Below, piece after piece: positions 6,512-13,788 of a stretch of DNA of 21,642 nt. The notes beneath the pieces were generated by a model. It worked only from the letters and a program-made list of their open reading frames with translations. It was not told the origin of the DNA and ran no database searches. Where the stretch lies: contig JAAOYE010000060.1 in NCBI GenBank assembly GCA_018221175.1, positions 1-21,642 on the forward strand, read 5' to 3'. The stretch comes from Candidatus Woesearchaeota archaeon. Its GTDB lineage: Archaea > Nanobdellota > Nanobdellia > Woesearchaeales > BM511. The position numbers and the translations under genes are program-made. Within the stretch, counting starts at the first letter, position 1. Every line of letters starts with the position of its first letter.

Positions 6512-7834
6512 TCAATCTATGATTAAAAAATCTCCTTCAGAAAGTATTTTCACGTCTATTTTCTTATCAATTTTGCCTACTTCTTTCTTTACGTTTTCTG
6601 CTCTTTTTAAAATACAGTGATAAGGAATGATTATCTTTGGCTTTACCATCTCAATTAGCATTCTGTGCTCCTCTTCTGACGCGTGGCCTGACGCGTGGAT
6701 GTCTTTGAAGATTCTCACACCATGAGATGTTAGTTTTTCTTCTAAAATCCTTCTGTTTTCAATATTTTGCTCTATTGGTATCGTGGTGCATGAAAAAATC
6801 ACTGCGTCATTTTTTGTGAAGTGATAAAAATTTTTGTCAATCATTTTTGATAAGACTGCCTTTTTTTCTGCTTGGTGTCCTGTACAGACTATCATGTACT
6901 TTTCTTTTCCTTCCTTCATTATTTTTCTTAGGCGCCTTTTGACTTTAGAGCTGTACTTTACTATTTCTACTTCGTCAGAAAACCTTACAAGCCCAACATC
7001 TTCTGCAGCGTAAGTGTATTTTGCAAGGCTTCTTCCTAAAAACACTACTTTTCTTCGCATCTTTTTGCCAAGCGCAACAATTGCCTTTAGTCTTGCTATT
7101 TGAGAAGAAAACGTTGTGACTATTAGTCCGTTGTTTTTTGAAACATTGCTTGAAATAACCTTTTTAAGCTGTTCATGCGCAGTTTTTTCTGATGGACTTC
7201 TTCCTTTTCTACCTCCATAAAGAGAGTCCATGATTAAAACTTTGACGTTTTTTAGCTGCTTTAATTTCTTATAGTTAGTCATAGCTCCAAGTGTTGGTGT
7301 GTCGTCAAACTTGTAGTCGCCTGTGTAAAGAACTGTTCCTTTTGGAGTGTGCACTGCAATCATCACTGAATCAGGAATTGAGTGCGTGACGCTTATGAAT
7401 TCGATAATTATGTTTTTTGAAAGATGGTAGACAGCATTGTTCGATAAAACTTTTACTTTGTTGTATATAGGAATCTTGTTGTCAGTAGAAATTTCGTTTA
7501 GGACAGCTGCAGAATAAGGGGTGAGTAGGATGGGTGCGTCAAATTCCTTGGCTAAAAAAGGAACAGCCCCTATATGGTCAAGGTGGGCGTGTCCTGGAAT
7601 TATTGCTTTTACCTTCTTTTTCCACATTTTAATCTTGGAAATGTCTGGAACAGCTCCCACGTCAAGCAGTTCTTGTCCTGTTATGTCGTGGATGTCTTCA
7701 TCCTCTGTATAATGAATATAGTTGTCAAGGTGAAGGCCCATATCTAAAATAACAACTTCGTCTTCATATCTGACTGCTGTCATGTTGCGCCCAACTTCGC
7801 CGTATCCTCCTACAGCGCATATTTCTAATGCCAT
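6512..7834 (-). CDS. rnj: Ribonuclease J (metallo-beta-lactamase / beta-CASP nuclease)
   Basis: A 440-residue beta-CASP RNase, probably a 5'-3' exonuclease in mRNA turnover and maturation. The metal motif GHAHLDH is at 81-87 (H82, H84, D86, H87). A later THS histidine, GDYKFD, the beta-CASP loop region, and the late HASGHA and PYHC histidines follow in order. The N-terminal GGYGEVGRNM matches the family GG--E-G-N signature. The open frame extends 52 residues upstream, but that part runs through the promoter and into carA and looks non-protein. The ATG at 7834 is chosen because it directly precedes the family's conserved N-terminus and lies about 27 bases from the palindromic TATA box, predicting a leaderless mRNA. 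Confidence 0.94.
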   Translation of the reverse strand: MALEICAVGGYGEVGRNMTAVRYEDEVVILDMGLHLDNYIHYTEDEDIHDITGQELLDVGAVPDISKIKMWKKKVKAIIPGHAHLDHIGAVPFLAKEFDAPILLTPYSAAVLNEISTDNKIPIYNKVKVLSNNAVYHLSKNIIIEFISVTHSIPDSVMIAVHTPKGTVLYTGDYKFDDTPTLGAMTNYKKLKQLKNVKVLIMDSLYGGRKGRSPSEKTAHEQLKKVISSNVSKNNGLIVTTFSSQIARLKAIVALGKKMRRKVVFLGRSLAKYTYAAEDVGLVRFSDEVEIVKYSSKVKRRLRKIMKEGKEKYMIVCTGHQAEKKAVLSKMIDKNFYHFTKNDAVIFSCTTIPIEQNIENRRILEEKLTSHGVRIFKDIHASGHASEEEHRMLIEMVKPKIIIPYHCILKRAENVKKEVGKIDKKIDVKILSEGDFLIID

Positions 7835-7856
7835 ATGTTGTTTAAAAACAATAATC

Positions 7857-7864
7857 TTTATAAA
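7857..7864. promoter_or_regulatory. Palindromic TATA box shared by divergent rnj and carA
   Basis: TTTATAAA is its own reverse complement. Its centre is about 27 bases from the rnj ATG (7834, minus strand) and about 32 bases from the carA GTG (7893, plus strand). The whole gap is 58 bases and no other equally good TATA is present, so one TBP site may serve both directions. The sequence on the rnj side (AAGAATG on the minus strand) is the more purine-rich, as expected of a BRE, so rnj may be the favoured direction. Confidence 0.5.
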
Positions 7865-7892
7865 CATTCTTTTTCGATATAGAATTTCTAGG

Positions 7893-8969
7893 GTGAAAAA
7901 AACTAGGTTGATTCTTGAAGACGGCACTTCATATGAGGGATATTCATTTGGTTCTAAGCAAAGCACCTCTGGAGAAGTCGTGTTTAACACTGGAATGGTG
8001 GGCTATCCTGAGTCTCTTACAGATCCTTCCTACAAAGGTCAAATATTGATTCTTACTTATCCCTTAATTGGAAACTACGGTGTTCCAAAAAATGACTTTG
8101 ATAAGCACGGAATTGATAAAAACTTTGAATCTGATAAAATCCATGTGTCTGGCCTTATCATTTCTGATTATTCAAAAGAGCAAAGCCACTGGAAATGCGA
8201 AAAATCGCTTTCAAAGTGGATGGAAGAAGAAGGAGTTCCAGGGATATATGGGATAGACACTAGGGCGCTTACTAAAAAAATTCGTGAAAAAGGTGTGATG
8301 CTTGGAAAAATAGTTGTTGATAAAGATGTAAAGTTGTATGATCCTAACCAAAAAAATCTTGTTTCAACTGTGTCTTGCCCAAAAAAAATTGTTTATAATC
8401 ATGGTAAAAAATTGAAGATTTTGCTTGTTGACTGCGGTGTTAAAAACCATATTATCTGGAACTTTGTAAAAAGAGACGTGACTGTTATTCGTGTTCCTTG
8501 GGATCATAACTTTTTGGATGAAGATTATGACGGCCTTTTTATTAGTAATGGTCCTGGCGACCCGAAAATGTGCAAAGAGACGATTGCCAATATAAAGCAA
8601 GCTTTGAAGAAAAAAAAGCCTGTTTGGGGAATTTGCCTTGGAAATCAATTGTTGGCGCTCGCGTCTGGTGCAGACACTTACAAATTAAAATATGGTCATA
8701 GAGCGCAAAACCAGCCATGCATTGATGTTGGCACAAACAGGTGCTATATAACAAGCCAAAACCATGGGTTTGCAGTTGACGAAAAAAAGCTAAAAAAAGA
8801 TTGGAAGCCGTGGTTTAGAAACGCAAACGACGGCACTAATGAAGGAATAAGGCACAAGACAAAGCCGTTTTTTAGCGTACAGTTTCACCCAGAAGCAATG
8901 CCTGGACCAAAAGACACAGAGTTTTTGTTTGACAAGTTTTTAGAGGTAGTAAAGGAGCATAAGAAATGA
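7893..8969 (+). CDS. carA: Carbamoyl-phosphate synthase small (glutaminase) subunit
   Basis: A 358-residue class I glutamine amidotransferase subunit that frees ammonia from glutamine for CarB, the first step of pyrimidine (and arginine) synthesis. The N-terminal domain has LILEDGTSYEG and LTDPSYKGQI (S46 binds glutamine). The amidotransferase domain has GICLGNQ with nucleophile C248, QNHGF at 289-293, and FHPEA with H332 and E334 completing the triad. The elbow reads CLGNQ instead of the usual CLGHQ, and the loop GHRAQNQP replaces GHRGGNHP. These are unusual, but the triad is intact. The GTG start at 7893 is chosen over an in-frame ATG 37 codons earlier, because that extension is unlike the family and lies within rnj and the promoter. 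The stop overlaps the carB start (ATGA). Confidence 0.94.
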   Translation: MKKTRLILEDGTSYEGYSFGSKQSTSGEVVFNTGMVGYPESLTDPSYKGQILILTYPLIGNYGVPKNDFDKHGIDKNFESDKIHVSGLIISDYSKEQSHWKCEKSLSKWMEEEGVPGIYGIDTRALTKKIREKGVMLGKIVVDKDVKLYDPNQKNLVSTVSCPKKIVYNHGKKLKILLVDCGVKNHIIWNFVKRDVTVIRVPWDHNFLDEDYDGLFISNGPGDPKMCKETIANIKQALKKKKPVWGICLGNQLLALASGADTYKLKYGHRAQNQPCIDVGTNRCYITSQNHGFAVDEKKLKKDWKPWFRNANDGTNEGIRHKTKPFFSVQFHPEAMPGPKDTEFLFDKFLEVVKEHKK

Positions 8970-11900
8970 AAGTAAATAAAGTAATAATACTTGGAAGCGG
9001 AGCTTTAAAGATAGGCGAAGCCGGTGAGTTTGACTATTCTGGAAGCCAAGCAATAAAGGCGTTAAAAGAAGAGAGAATAAAAACAGTTCTTGTAAATCCA
9101 AACATCGCGACAGTGCAAACTTCTAAGGGACTCGCAGACAAAGTTTACTTTTTGCCTGTAACGCCCTACTTTGTTGAAAAAATTATCAAAAAAGAAAAAC
9201 CTGATGGGATATTATTATCGTTTGGTGGGCAAACAGCGCTTAACTGCGGTGTTGAACTCTACAAAAAAGGGGTCTTGAAAAAAAACAATGTGAAAGTCTT
9301 GGGAACACCTGTTGAATCGATAATTGCAACAGAAGACAGAGAGATATTTGTAAAAAAACTTGACGAAGTCGGACTTCTAACTCCAAAAAGCAAGGCAGTA
9401 AAAGCTGTCAGTGACGCCTTAAAGACTGCCAAAAAAATAGGCTATCCTGTGATGATTCGCTCAGCATACGCACTAGGCGGGCTTGGAAGCGGTGTTGTAA
9501 AAGATGAAAAGCATATGAAAGATGCTGTTTCAAAAGCGCTTAGTGCATCTCCTCAAATCTTGGTTGAAGAGTATCTTGGCGGCTGGAAAGAAGTGGAGTA
9601 TGAAGTTGTAAGAGACCGTGCTGATAATTGCATCACTGTTTGCAACATGGAAAATTTTGATCCGCTCGGAATACACACTGGTGAGTCAATCGTTGTAGCA
9701 CCCTCTCAGACTTTAAACAACCACGAATACCATAAGCTAAGGAAAATATCAATAAATGCTATTAGGCATCTTGGAATCGTTGGAGAATGCAACATACAAT
9801 ACGCTCTTGACCCAGATAGTGACGAGTACAGGATAATAGAAGTAAATGCACGTCTTTCTAGAAGCTCAGCACTAGCATCAAAAGCAACAGGGTATCCTTT
9901 AGCGTTTGTAGCTGCAAAACTAGCACTTGGAAAACTCTTGACCCAGATAAAAAACTCAATCACAAAAAAAACTATGGCCTGCTTTGAGCCGGCACTTGAC
10001 TATGTCGTTGTAAAGATTCCCAGGTGGGACCTAAAAAAGTTTAAAGGAGTCTCAAAAAGAATCGGTTCTGGAATGAAAAGCGTTGGCGAAGTCATGAGCA
10101 TAGGCAGAAAATTTGAAGAAGCACTTCAAAAGGCGATCCGAATGCTTGGAATAGGCGCGATAGGGCTTGTTGCAAACGGAAACTATTCTTTTAAAAATTT
10201 GGACGAAGAACTTAAAAGACCAACTGATGAAAGAGTGTTTGCAGTGGCGCGCGCAATTGAAAAGGGATACAGTGTTGACAAAATATTTGACATGACAAAA
10301 ATCGACAAATGGTTTTTGTACAAAATAAAAAACATTGTTGAGCTAAAAAAAGAAATCAATGGAAAAAATCTTGGATATATCAAAAAAGAATTGATGATTG
10401 ATTTGAAGCAAAAAGGATTTTCTGACGAACAAATATCAGTTCTTGCCAATTCAACTGAAGAAAACGTACGAAAGAAAAGAAATATTTACAAAATCCATCC
10501 TGTAGTTAAACAGATTGATACGCTTGCAGCAGAGTATCCTGCAAAAACAAACTACCTATATCTGACTTTTAACGGAAATGAAGACGATGTCAAGTTTGAC
10601 AACAGAAAATCTGTTGCTGTGCTTGGCGGCGGTCCGTACAGGATTGGCTCATCAGTTGAGTTTGACTGGTGCTGCGTCTCATCAGTTCTCACTGCAAAAA
10701 AAGTGGGCTATAAAACAATCATGATAAACTTCAATCCTGAAACTGTGAGCACTGATTACGATATCTGTGACAGGCTTTATTTTGATGAACTTTCATTTGA
10801 AAGCGTGTATGAAATAAACAGAAAAGAAAAGCCAAACGGCTTTATAATATCTATGGGCGGCCAAATCCCAAACAACTTAGCGCTTCCAATGGAAAAAGAG
10901 GGAATCAACGTCCTTGGCACCTCGCCAAAAAGCATAGACAATGCAGAAGACCGATACAAGTTTTCAAAGCTACTTGATGAACTGGAAATTGACCAGCCAG
11001 AGTGGAAAGAGCTTAAAAGTTTAACAGAAGCAAAAAGCTTTGCAAAAAAAGTTGGTTATCCCGTGCTTATCAGACCTTCATATGTTTTGTCGGGTTCTGC
11101 TATGAATGTTGCTTCAGATGAAGAGGACCTTGTAAACTATCTAAAGCAAGCAAGTGATGTGTCAAAAAAGCATCCTGTTGTCATCACAAAGTTCCTTTTG
11201 GGTGCAAAAGAAATCGAAATTGACGCTGTAGCAAAAAACGGTGAGTTATTGGCATACGCAATTTCTGAACATATTGAAAACGCTGGCGTGCATTCTGGAG
11301 ATGCAACGCTTGTATTTCCGCCGCAAAAAACTTATCTTGAAACTATTCGCAGAATAAAGACTATAACAAAGCAACTGACAAGAAAATTAAAGATTACTGG
11401 TCCATTTAATATTCAGTTTTTGGCAAAAAATAATGAGATAAAAATAATCGAGCTTAATTTGCGGGCTTCTCGAAGTTTTCCATTTGTTTCTAAAATATTA
11501 AAGCTTGATATGATTGAGCTTGCAACAAAAGCAATACTCAATGAGAAAGTCCACAAGGCAAAAAAGTCTATTTTTGAAATCGATTATGTTGGCGTTAAAA
11601 TGTCTCAGTTTAGTTTTACACGCCTTGCTGGTGCTGACCCTATTACCGGTGTTGAGATGGCGTCTACTGGTGAGGTTGGGTGCTTTGGCGATGACGTCGA
11701 GGAGGCGTATTTGAAGAGTTTGATATCTACCGGTGTTAAGCTGCCTGAAAAAAACATTTTAGTCAGCATTTCTGGTGATGAAAACAGATATGAAATTATT
11801 GATTCCATAAAAAAGTTAAAAGAGCAGGGTTTTGACATATTTGCGACACAAAACACTCATAATTTTTACAACATGTATGGTATAAAAACAAAGAAACTGC

Positions 11901-12151
11901 ATAAGATTCATGAGAAAAAAGAGCCAAACATCCTTACTTATATGAAGAAAGGGAAAATTGAGCTTGTGATTAGTATTCCAAGATTAAACTTAAAAGATGA
12001 AGCAAAGTCAGACACATACCTTATCAGAAGACTTGCTGCTGATTATTCGATTCATATTGTAAACAATATTCAACTCATAAAGATTCTTACTGACTCCCTG
12101 ACAAACAAAAACATGGAAGACTTAGAGATTCTTAATTGGGATGATTATTAA
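8966..12151 (+). CDS. carB: Carbamoyl-phosphate synthase large subunit
   Basis: 1061 residues, close to the 1070 or so of the family, in the normal order: two homologous ATP-grasp halves and a C-terminal MGS-type regulatory domain. The first half opens with ILGSGALKIGEAGEFDYSGS and has the usual NARLSRSSALASKATGYPLA. The second half opens with VAVLGGGPYRIGSSVEFDWC and has ELNLRASRSFPFVSK. The regulatory domain begins around ILVSISGDE and may bind a nucleotide effector. It makes carbamoyl phosphate from bicarbonate, ammonia and two ATP. An AAAGGAG ribosome binding site (8951-8957) precedes the ATG by 8 bases, and the start overlaps the carA stop. The stop is 1 base from the 3' end of the convergent tRNA gene. 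Codon use turns richer in G+C around 11600-11750. Confidence 0.96.
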   Translation: MKVNKVIILGSGALKIGEAGEFDYSGSQAIKALKEERIKTVLVNPNIATVQTSKGLADKVYFLPVTPYFVEKIIKKEKPDGILLSFGGQTALNCGVELYKKGVLKKNNVKVLGTPVESIIATEDREIFVKKLDEVGLLTPKSKAVKAVSDALKTAKKIGYPVMIRSAYALGGLGSGVVKDEKHMKDAVSKALSASPQILVEEYLGGWKEVEYEVVRDRADNCITVCNMENFDPLGIHTGESIVVAPSQTLNNHEYHKLRKISINAIRHLGIVGECNIQYALDPDSDEYRIIEVNARLSRSSALASKATGYPLAFVAAKLALGKLLTQIKNSITKKTMACFEPALDYVVVKIPRWDLKKFKGVSKRIGSGMKSVGEVMSIGRKFEEALQKAIRMLGIGAIGLVANGNYSFKNLDEELKRPTDERVFAVARAIEKGYSVDKIFDMTKIDKWFLYKIKNIVELKKEINGKNLGYIKKELMIDLKQKGFSDEQISVLANSTEENVRKKRNIYKIHPVVKQIDTLAAEYPAKTNYLYLTFNGNEDDVKFDNRKSVAVLGGGPYRIGSSVEFDWCCVSSVLTAKKVGYKTIMINFNPETVSTDYDICDRLYFDELSFESVYEINRKEKPNGFIISMGGQIPNNLALPMEKEGINVLGTSPKSIDNAEDRYKFSKLLDELEIDQPEWKELKSLTEAKSFAKKVGYPVLIRPSYVLSGSAMNVASDEEDLVNYLKQASDVSKKHPVVITKFLLGAKEIEIDAVAKNGELLAYAISEHIENAGVHSGDATLVFPPQKTYLETIRRIKTITKQLTRKLKITGPFNIQFLAKNNEIKIIELNLRASRSFPFVSKILKLDMIELATKAILNEKVHKAKKSIFEIDYVGVKMSQFSFTRLAGADPITGVEMASTGEVGCFGDDVEEAYLKSLISTGVKLPEKNILVSISGDENRYEIIDSIKKLKEQGFDIFATQNTHNFYNMYGIKTKKLHKIHEKKEPNILTYMKKGKIELVISIPRLNLKDEAKSDTYLIRRLAADYSIHIVNNIQLIKILTDSLTNKNMEDLEILNWDDY

Positions 12152-12198
12152 GTGAGGGGAGGGGGATTTGAACCCCAGTAGGCACTAAGCCAACAGAT

Positions 12199-12253
12199 GG
12201 CCCACAAATGACTTCTTCATAGAACTGCTAAGCAGCACTCCGTACTCAAATGC
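12199..12253 (-). other. Canonical tRNA intron (position 37/38), 55 bases
   Basis: The intron sits between G37 and A38. A strict bulge-helix-bulge forms: loop bases 32-35 (C-U-C-A) pair with intron U-G-G-G near its 3' end, with 3-base bulges A-G^G and CC^A. Cutting after the second base of each bulge restores the 7-base anticodon loop exactly. The inner intron helix is weak, and a small CTGC/GCAG hairpin lies inside. Confidence 0.82.
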
Positions 12254-12269
12254 CTTGAGTCTGTCCCGT

Positions 12270-12318
12270 TTGGTCTGAAATCGAAGAGTTAATAGTTTTG
12301 AAAATCCACGATTTTCAT
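12270..12318 (-). other. Noncanonical D-arm tRNA intron, 49 bases
   Basis: The insertion is bounded by a CCAAA direct repeat (12322-12318 and 12273-12269 on the minus strand), so the exact cut points can slide. The best bulge-helix-bulge has a central helix GGCC/GACC with one C-A mismatch, two AAA bulges, and an inner helix TGAAA/TTTCA followed by TCG/CGA past one bulged A. It removes 49 bases between positions 21 and 22. Removal restores an ordinary leucine D arm, AGCGGCCAAACGGG. A competing hairpin, TGAAAATC/GATTTTCA, also forms within the intron. Confidence 0.68.
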
Positions 12319-12364
12319 TTGGCCGCTCCGGCATCCCCTCATATTGTCGTCATTAGAACTAGTG

Positions 12365-12377
12365 AATATTATTTAAA
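12365..12377 (-). promoter_or_regulatory. TATA box for tRNA-Leu
   Basis: On the minus strand this reads TTTAAATAATATT, predicting a transcript start a few bases before the tRNA 5' end at 12340. It overlaps the last codons and stop of the coiled-coil gene upstream. Confidence 0.45.
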
Positions 12378-12732
12378 ACTTTGCAAGCTTTTGTTCAATG
12401 TTTGCAAGCTGCTGGTGAAGGTTGTCAATCTCTTGGTCATGAGATTTTTTAGAATCTTTTATTTCTGGAAGCTTTGGCAGCCTTGCTTTAGTTCCTTTGT
12501 TTGTCTTAACATTTTTTTCAGGGATATATCTTTTTAATCTGTTAAAAAGCATTTTAAGCTCTTTCACATCGCTTTTTAGTCTTTGTTTTAAGCCTAGTTT
12601 TTCTTCCTGTATATCTTTTAGTCTTTGATAGGACTGCATAGACATAACTATAGACTTTGAGGCTTCCAAAATGTTTCTTCGAAGCTCTCTTTTATCCTTC
12701 ACACCAACATATAATTCTTGCTCGTTTTCCAT
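12373..12732 (-). CDS. Coiled-coil protein, third of a related triad; function unknown
   Basis: 119 residues. An N-terminal E-L-Y-V-G-V at 6-11 is followed by a long charged helical region to about 70, then a Lys-rich linker containing ARLPKLPEIKDSKK, and a second short coiled coil at the end (DNLHQQLANIEQKL). The first 65 or so residues can be aligned without gaps to the two genes upstream (LY-V opposite PLFIKL, then a helix with an Arg at the same place), so it looks like a distant paralogue with an added tail. It begins 1 base after the 75-residue gene ends, so the three are one transcription unit. No catalytic motif or membrane segment is visible. A structural partner in a helical-bundle complex is a guess. 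Confidence 0.7.
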   Translation of the reverse strand: MENEQELYVGVKDKRELRRNILEASKSIVMSMQSYQRLKDIQEEKLGLKQRLKSDVKELKMLFNRLKRYIPEKNVKTNKGTKARLPKLPEIKDSKKSHDQEIDNLHQQLANIEQKLAKF

Positions 12733-12733
12733 T

Positions 12734-12961
12734 CTAAAATTTGGGGTTTGTAAACATCCTGTCTATTAGCTCGACTTTTGTGTGGACATCGTTAAGGTTT
12801 TTTGTCCAGTTCTCAAGCTCGTTTTTCTCTTCTGCTCGAAGATTTTCTATTCTTCCAAGGGTGTTTTTTGACTCCTGGACTTTTTTCTTTATCACTGTCA
12901 CTATGTTTAAAATGTCTTTGTGCTCATCCAATTTTATGAACAATGGTGCGTTTTCATCCAT
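12734..12961 (-). CDS. Small coiled-coil protein with PLFIKLDEH motif; function unknown
   Basis: 75 residues: a short strand-like opening PLFIKLDEH at 6-14, then an almost continuous amphipathic helix of about 55 residues ending LIDRMF. It aligns without gaps to the C-terminal 62 residues of the 228-residue protein upstream, with 17 identities including P-L-F, L-E, N-L, K-E and I-D, so the two are paralogues. It is essentially the bare repeat unit of the cluster. Gaps to its neighbours are 3 bases and 1 base. I recall similar proteins in woesearchaeal genomes but no known function. Two such helices could pair as a hetero-oligomer. Confidence 0.72.
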   Translation of the reverse strand: MDENAPLFIKLDEHKDILNIVTVIKKKVQESKNTLGRIENLRAEEKNELENWTKNLNDVHTKVELIDRMFTNPKF

Positions 12962-12964
12962 TTT

Positions 12965-13651
12965 TTATTCCTCCTCAAATAATGCGTTGTCAATCATGAT
13001 AAGCTTTCTTTGAATATTTTCAAAATGTTTGTTTATTTTATCAAACTCTTTTTTCCTTGTATTTGTCAAATTTTGAAGTCGTGATACTGTTTCTGTGAAG
13101 TTTGTAAGGTTTGTCTTTGCTCCCCTCATAGTTTCTAAAAGAACCCCATATTCCTGAAGATTGACAAACAATGGTTTTTTTAGCTCTGTTTCTGCTTCAA
13201 GCTCCATTCTGATTTCTTCCATGTCTGTTTCTGGCTCAACAGAATCAAGGTATTCATCTTCGATTTCCTGAAGTCTGGCATACATTGGTTTTTCTTTTAG
13301 CTCTGGCGGCGGTGCTGGGACTTCGAGAGTTTCTGTTTCTGGCATCGAAGGCTGTTTTAATTCTGGTGCAGGAGAAATTTCTTCGGTGCCCAGAGCAAAT
13401 AAAGTTTCAGTTTTATCTTTAACAGCGCCAATCCCTATTTCTGGCGGGGTTTCGTTGTCTGGTTCAGGAGAAAGATTCACTGGAGACGGTACAGGTATAT
13501 TATCAACTGTATCTGCTTCAAAATAAGGGAGCTCGTCAATTTCCTGGCCTCCTGGTGCTGGCGGCTCTGGAATTTCTTTTGACTCTTGTGAACCGTCTGG
13601 AAACTCCTTTAATTCATCTAGAACTTCTTTTGCTGTTTTTGGCACTTCCAC
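12965..13651 (-). CDS. Disordered Pro/Glu-rich protein ending in a PLFVNLQEY coiled coil; function unknown
   Basis: 228 residues, first gene of the leftward triad. Residues 1-120 are rich in Pro and Glu and look disordered. KPMYARLQEI at 121-130 resembles the beginning of the repeat motif, and residues 160-225 (PLFVNLQEY, then a long helix to IDNALF) are a full copy matching the 75-residue neighbour. The start is GTG at 13651. It is favoured by a GAGGTG ribosome binding site 4 bases upstream (13661-13656); a nearby ATG is out of frame. The layout suggests a flexible tether with a helical docking module. No signal peptide or membrane helix is seen, so it is probably cytoplasmic. Confidence 0.72.
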   Translation of the reverse strand: MEVPKTAKEVLDELKEFPDGSQESKEIPEPPAPGGQEIDELPYFEADTVDNIPVPSPVNLSPEPDNETPPEIGIGAVKDKTETLFALGTEEISPAPELKQPSMPETETLEVPAPPPELKEKPMYARLQEIEDEYLDSVEPETDMEEIRMELEAETELKKPLFVNLQEYGVLLETMRGAKTNLTNFTETVSRLQNLTNTRKKEFDKINKHFENIQRKLIMIDNALFEEE

Positions 13652-13757
13652 ACTCCACCTCTTTTTGCATACTTTCCTCTATAATAATATGTTTTATTGA
13701 GTATACTTATTATTAAATGTTTTTGTTTTATTATGATTCACTTGCTTTTAAGATATA

Positions 13758-13770
13758 TTTTAAATATAAA
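13758..13770 (+). promoter_or_regulatory. TATA box for the AmrS-like gene
   Basis: TTTTAAATATAAA is centred about 26 bases before the ATG at 13789, predicting a leaderless mRNA. The remaining part of the 13652-13788 gap holds only AT-rich promoter sequence for the two divergent units. Confidence 0.5.
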
Positions 13771-13788
13771 TCAAACATTTTTCATTTT

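Larger units (their letters stand above)
12153..12340 (-). tRNA. tRNA-Leu(CAA), interrupted by two introns
   Basis: Reads leftward from 12340. The acceptor stem GAGGGGA (12340-12334) pairs perfectly with TCCCCTC (12160-12154), followed by discriminator A at 12153, the leucine base; CCA is not encoded. The D stem is CCG/CGG. The anticodon stem is ACAGA/TCTGT around loop C-T-CAA-G-A, anticodon at 12257-12255. A long variable arm, GGC-TTAGT-GCC, shows class II. The T arm has TTCAAAT between GGGG and CCCC, with the outermost pair (49-65) mismatched. The gene is 188 bases. Removing 49 bases in the D arm and 55 bases after position 37 leaves 84 bases, right for tRNA-Leu. Exons by my best splice choice: 12340-12319, 12269-12254 and 12198-12153. 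A TATA-like element lies 25-37 bases upstream. Confidence 0.88.

Noticed and set aside
7782..7892. ATG start for CarA 37 codons upstream of the GTG
   Set aside because: The extension lies in rnj and the promoter; the family N-terminus begins at the GTG.
7835..7990. Extended N-terminus of RNase J (52 extra residues in frame)
   Set aside because: It crosses the promoter and carA, has no family resemblance, and the ATG at 7834 fits both the conserved N-terminus and the TATA distance.
12153..12340. Split or permuted tRNA, or a pseudogene
   Set aside because: All parts occur in the normal order and fold into a complete leucine tRNA once the two inserts are removed.
13717..13788. 24-codon extension of the AmrS-like protein
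   Set aside because: It reads through the TATA region and is unlike the family; the ATG at 13789 is consistent with a leaderless start.
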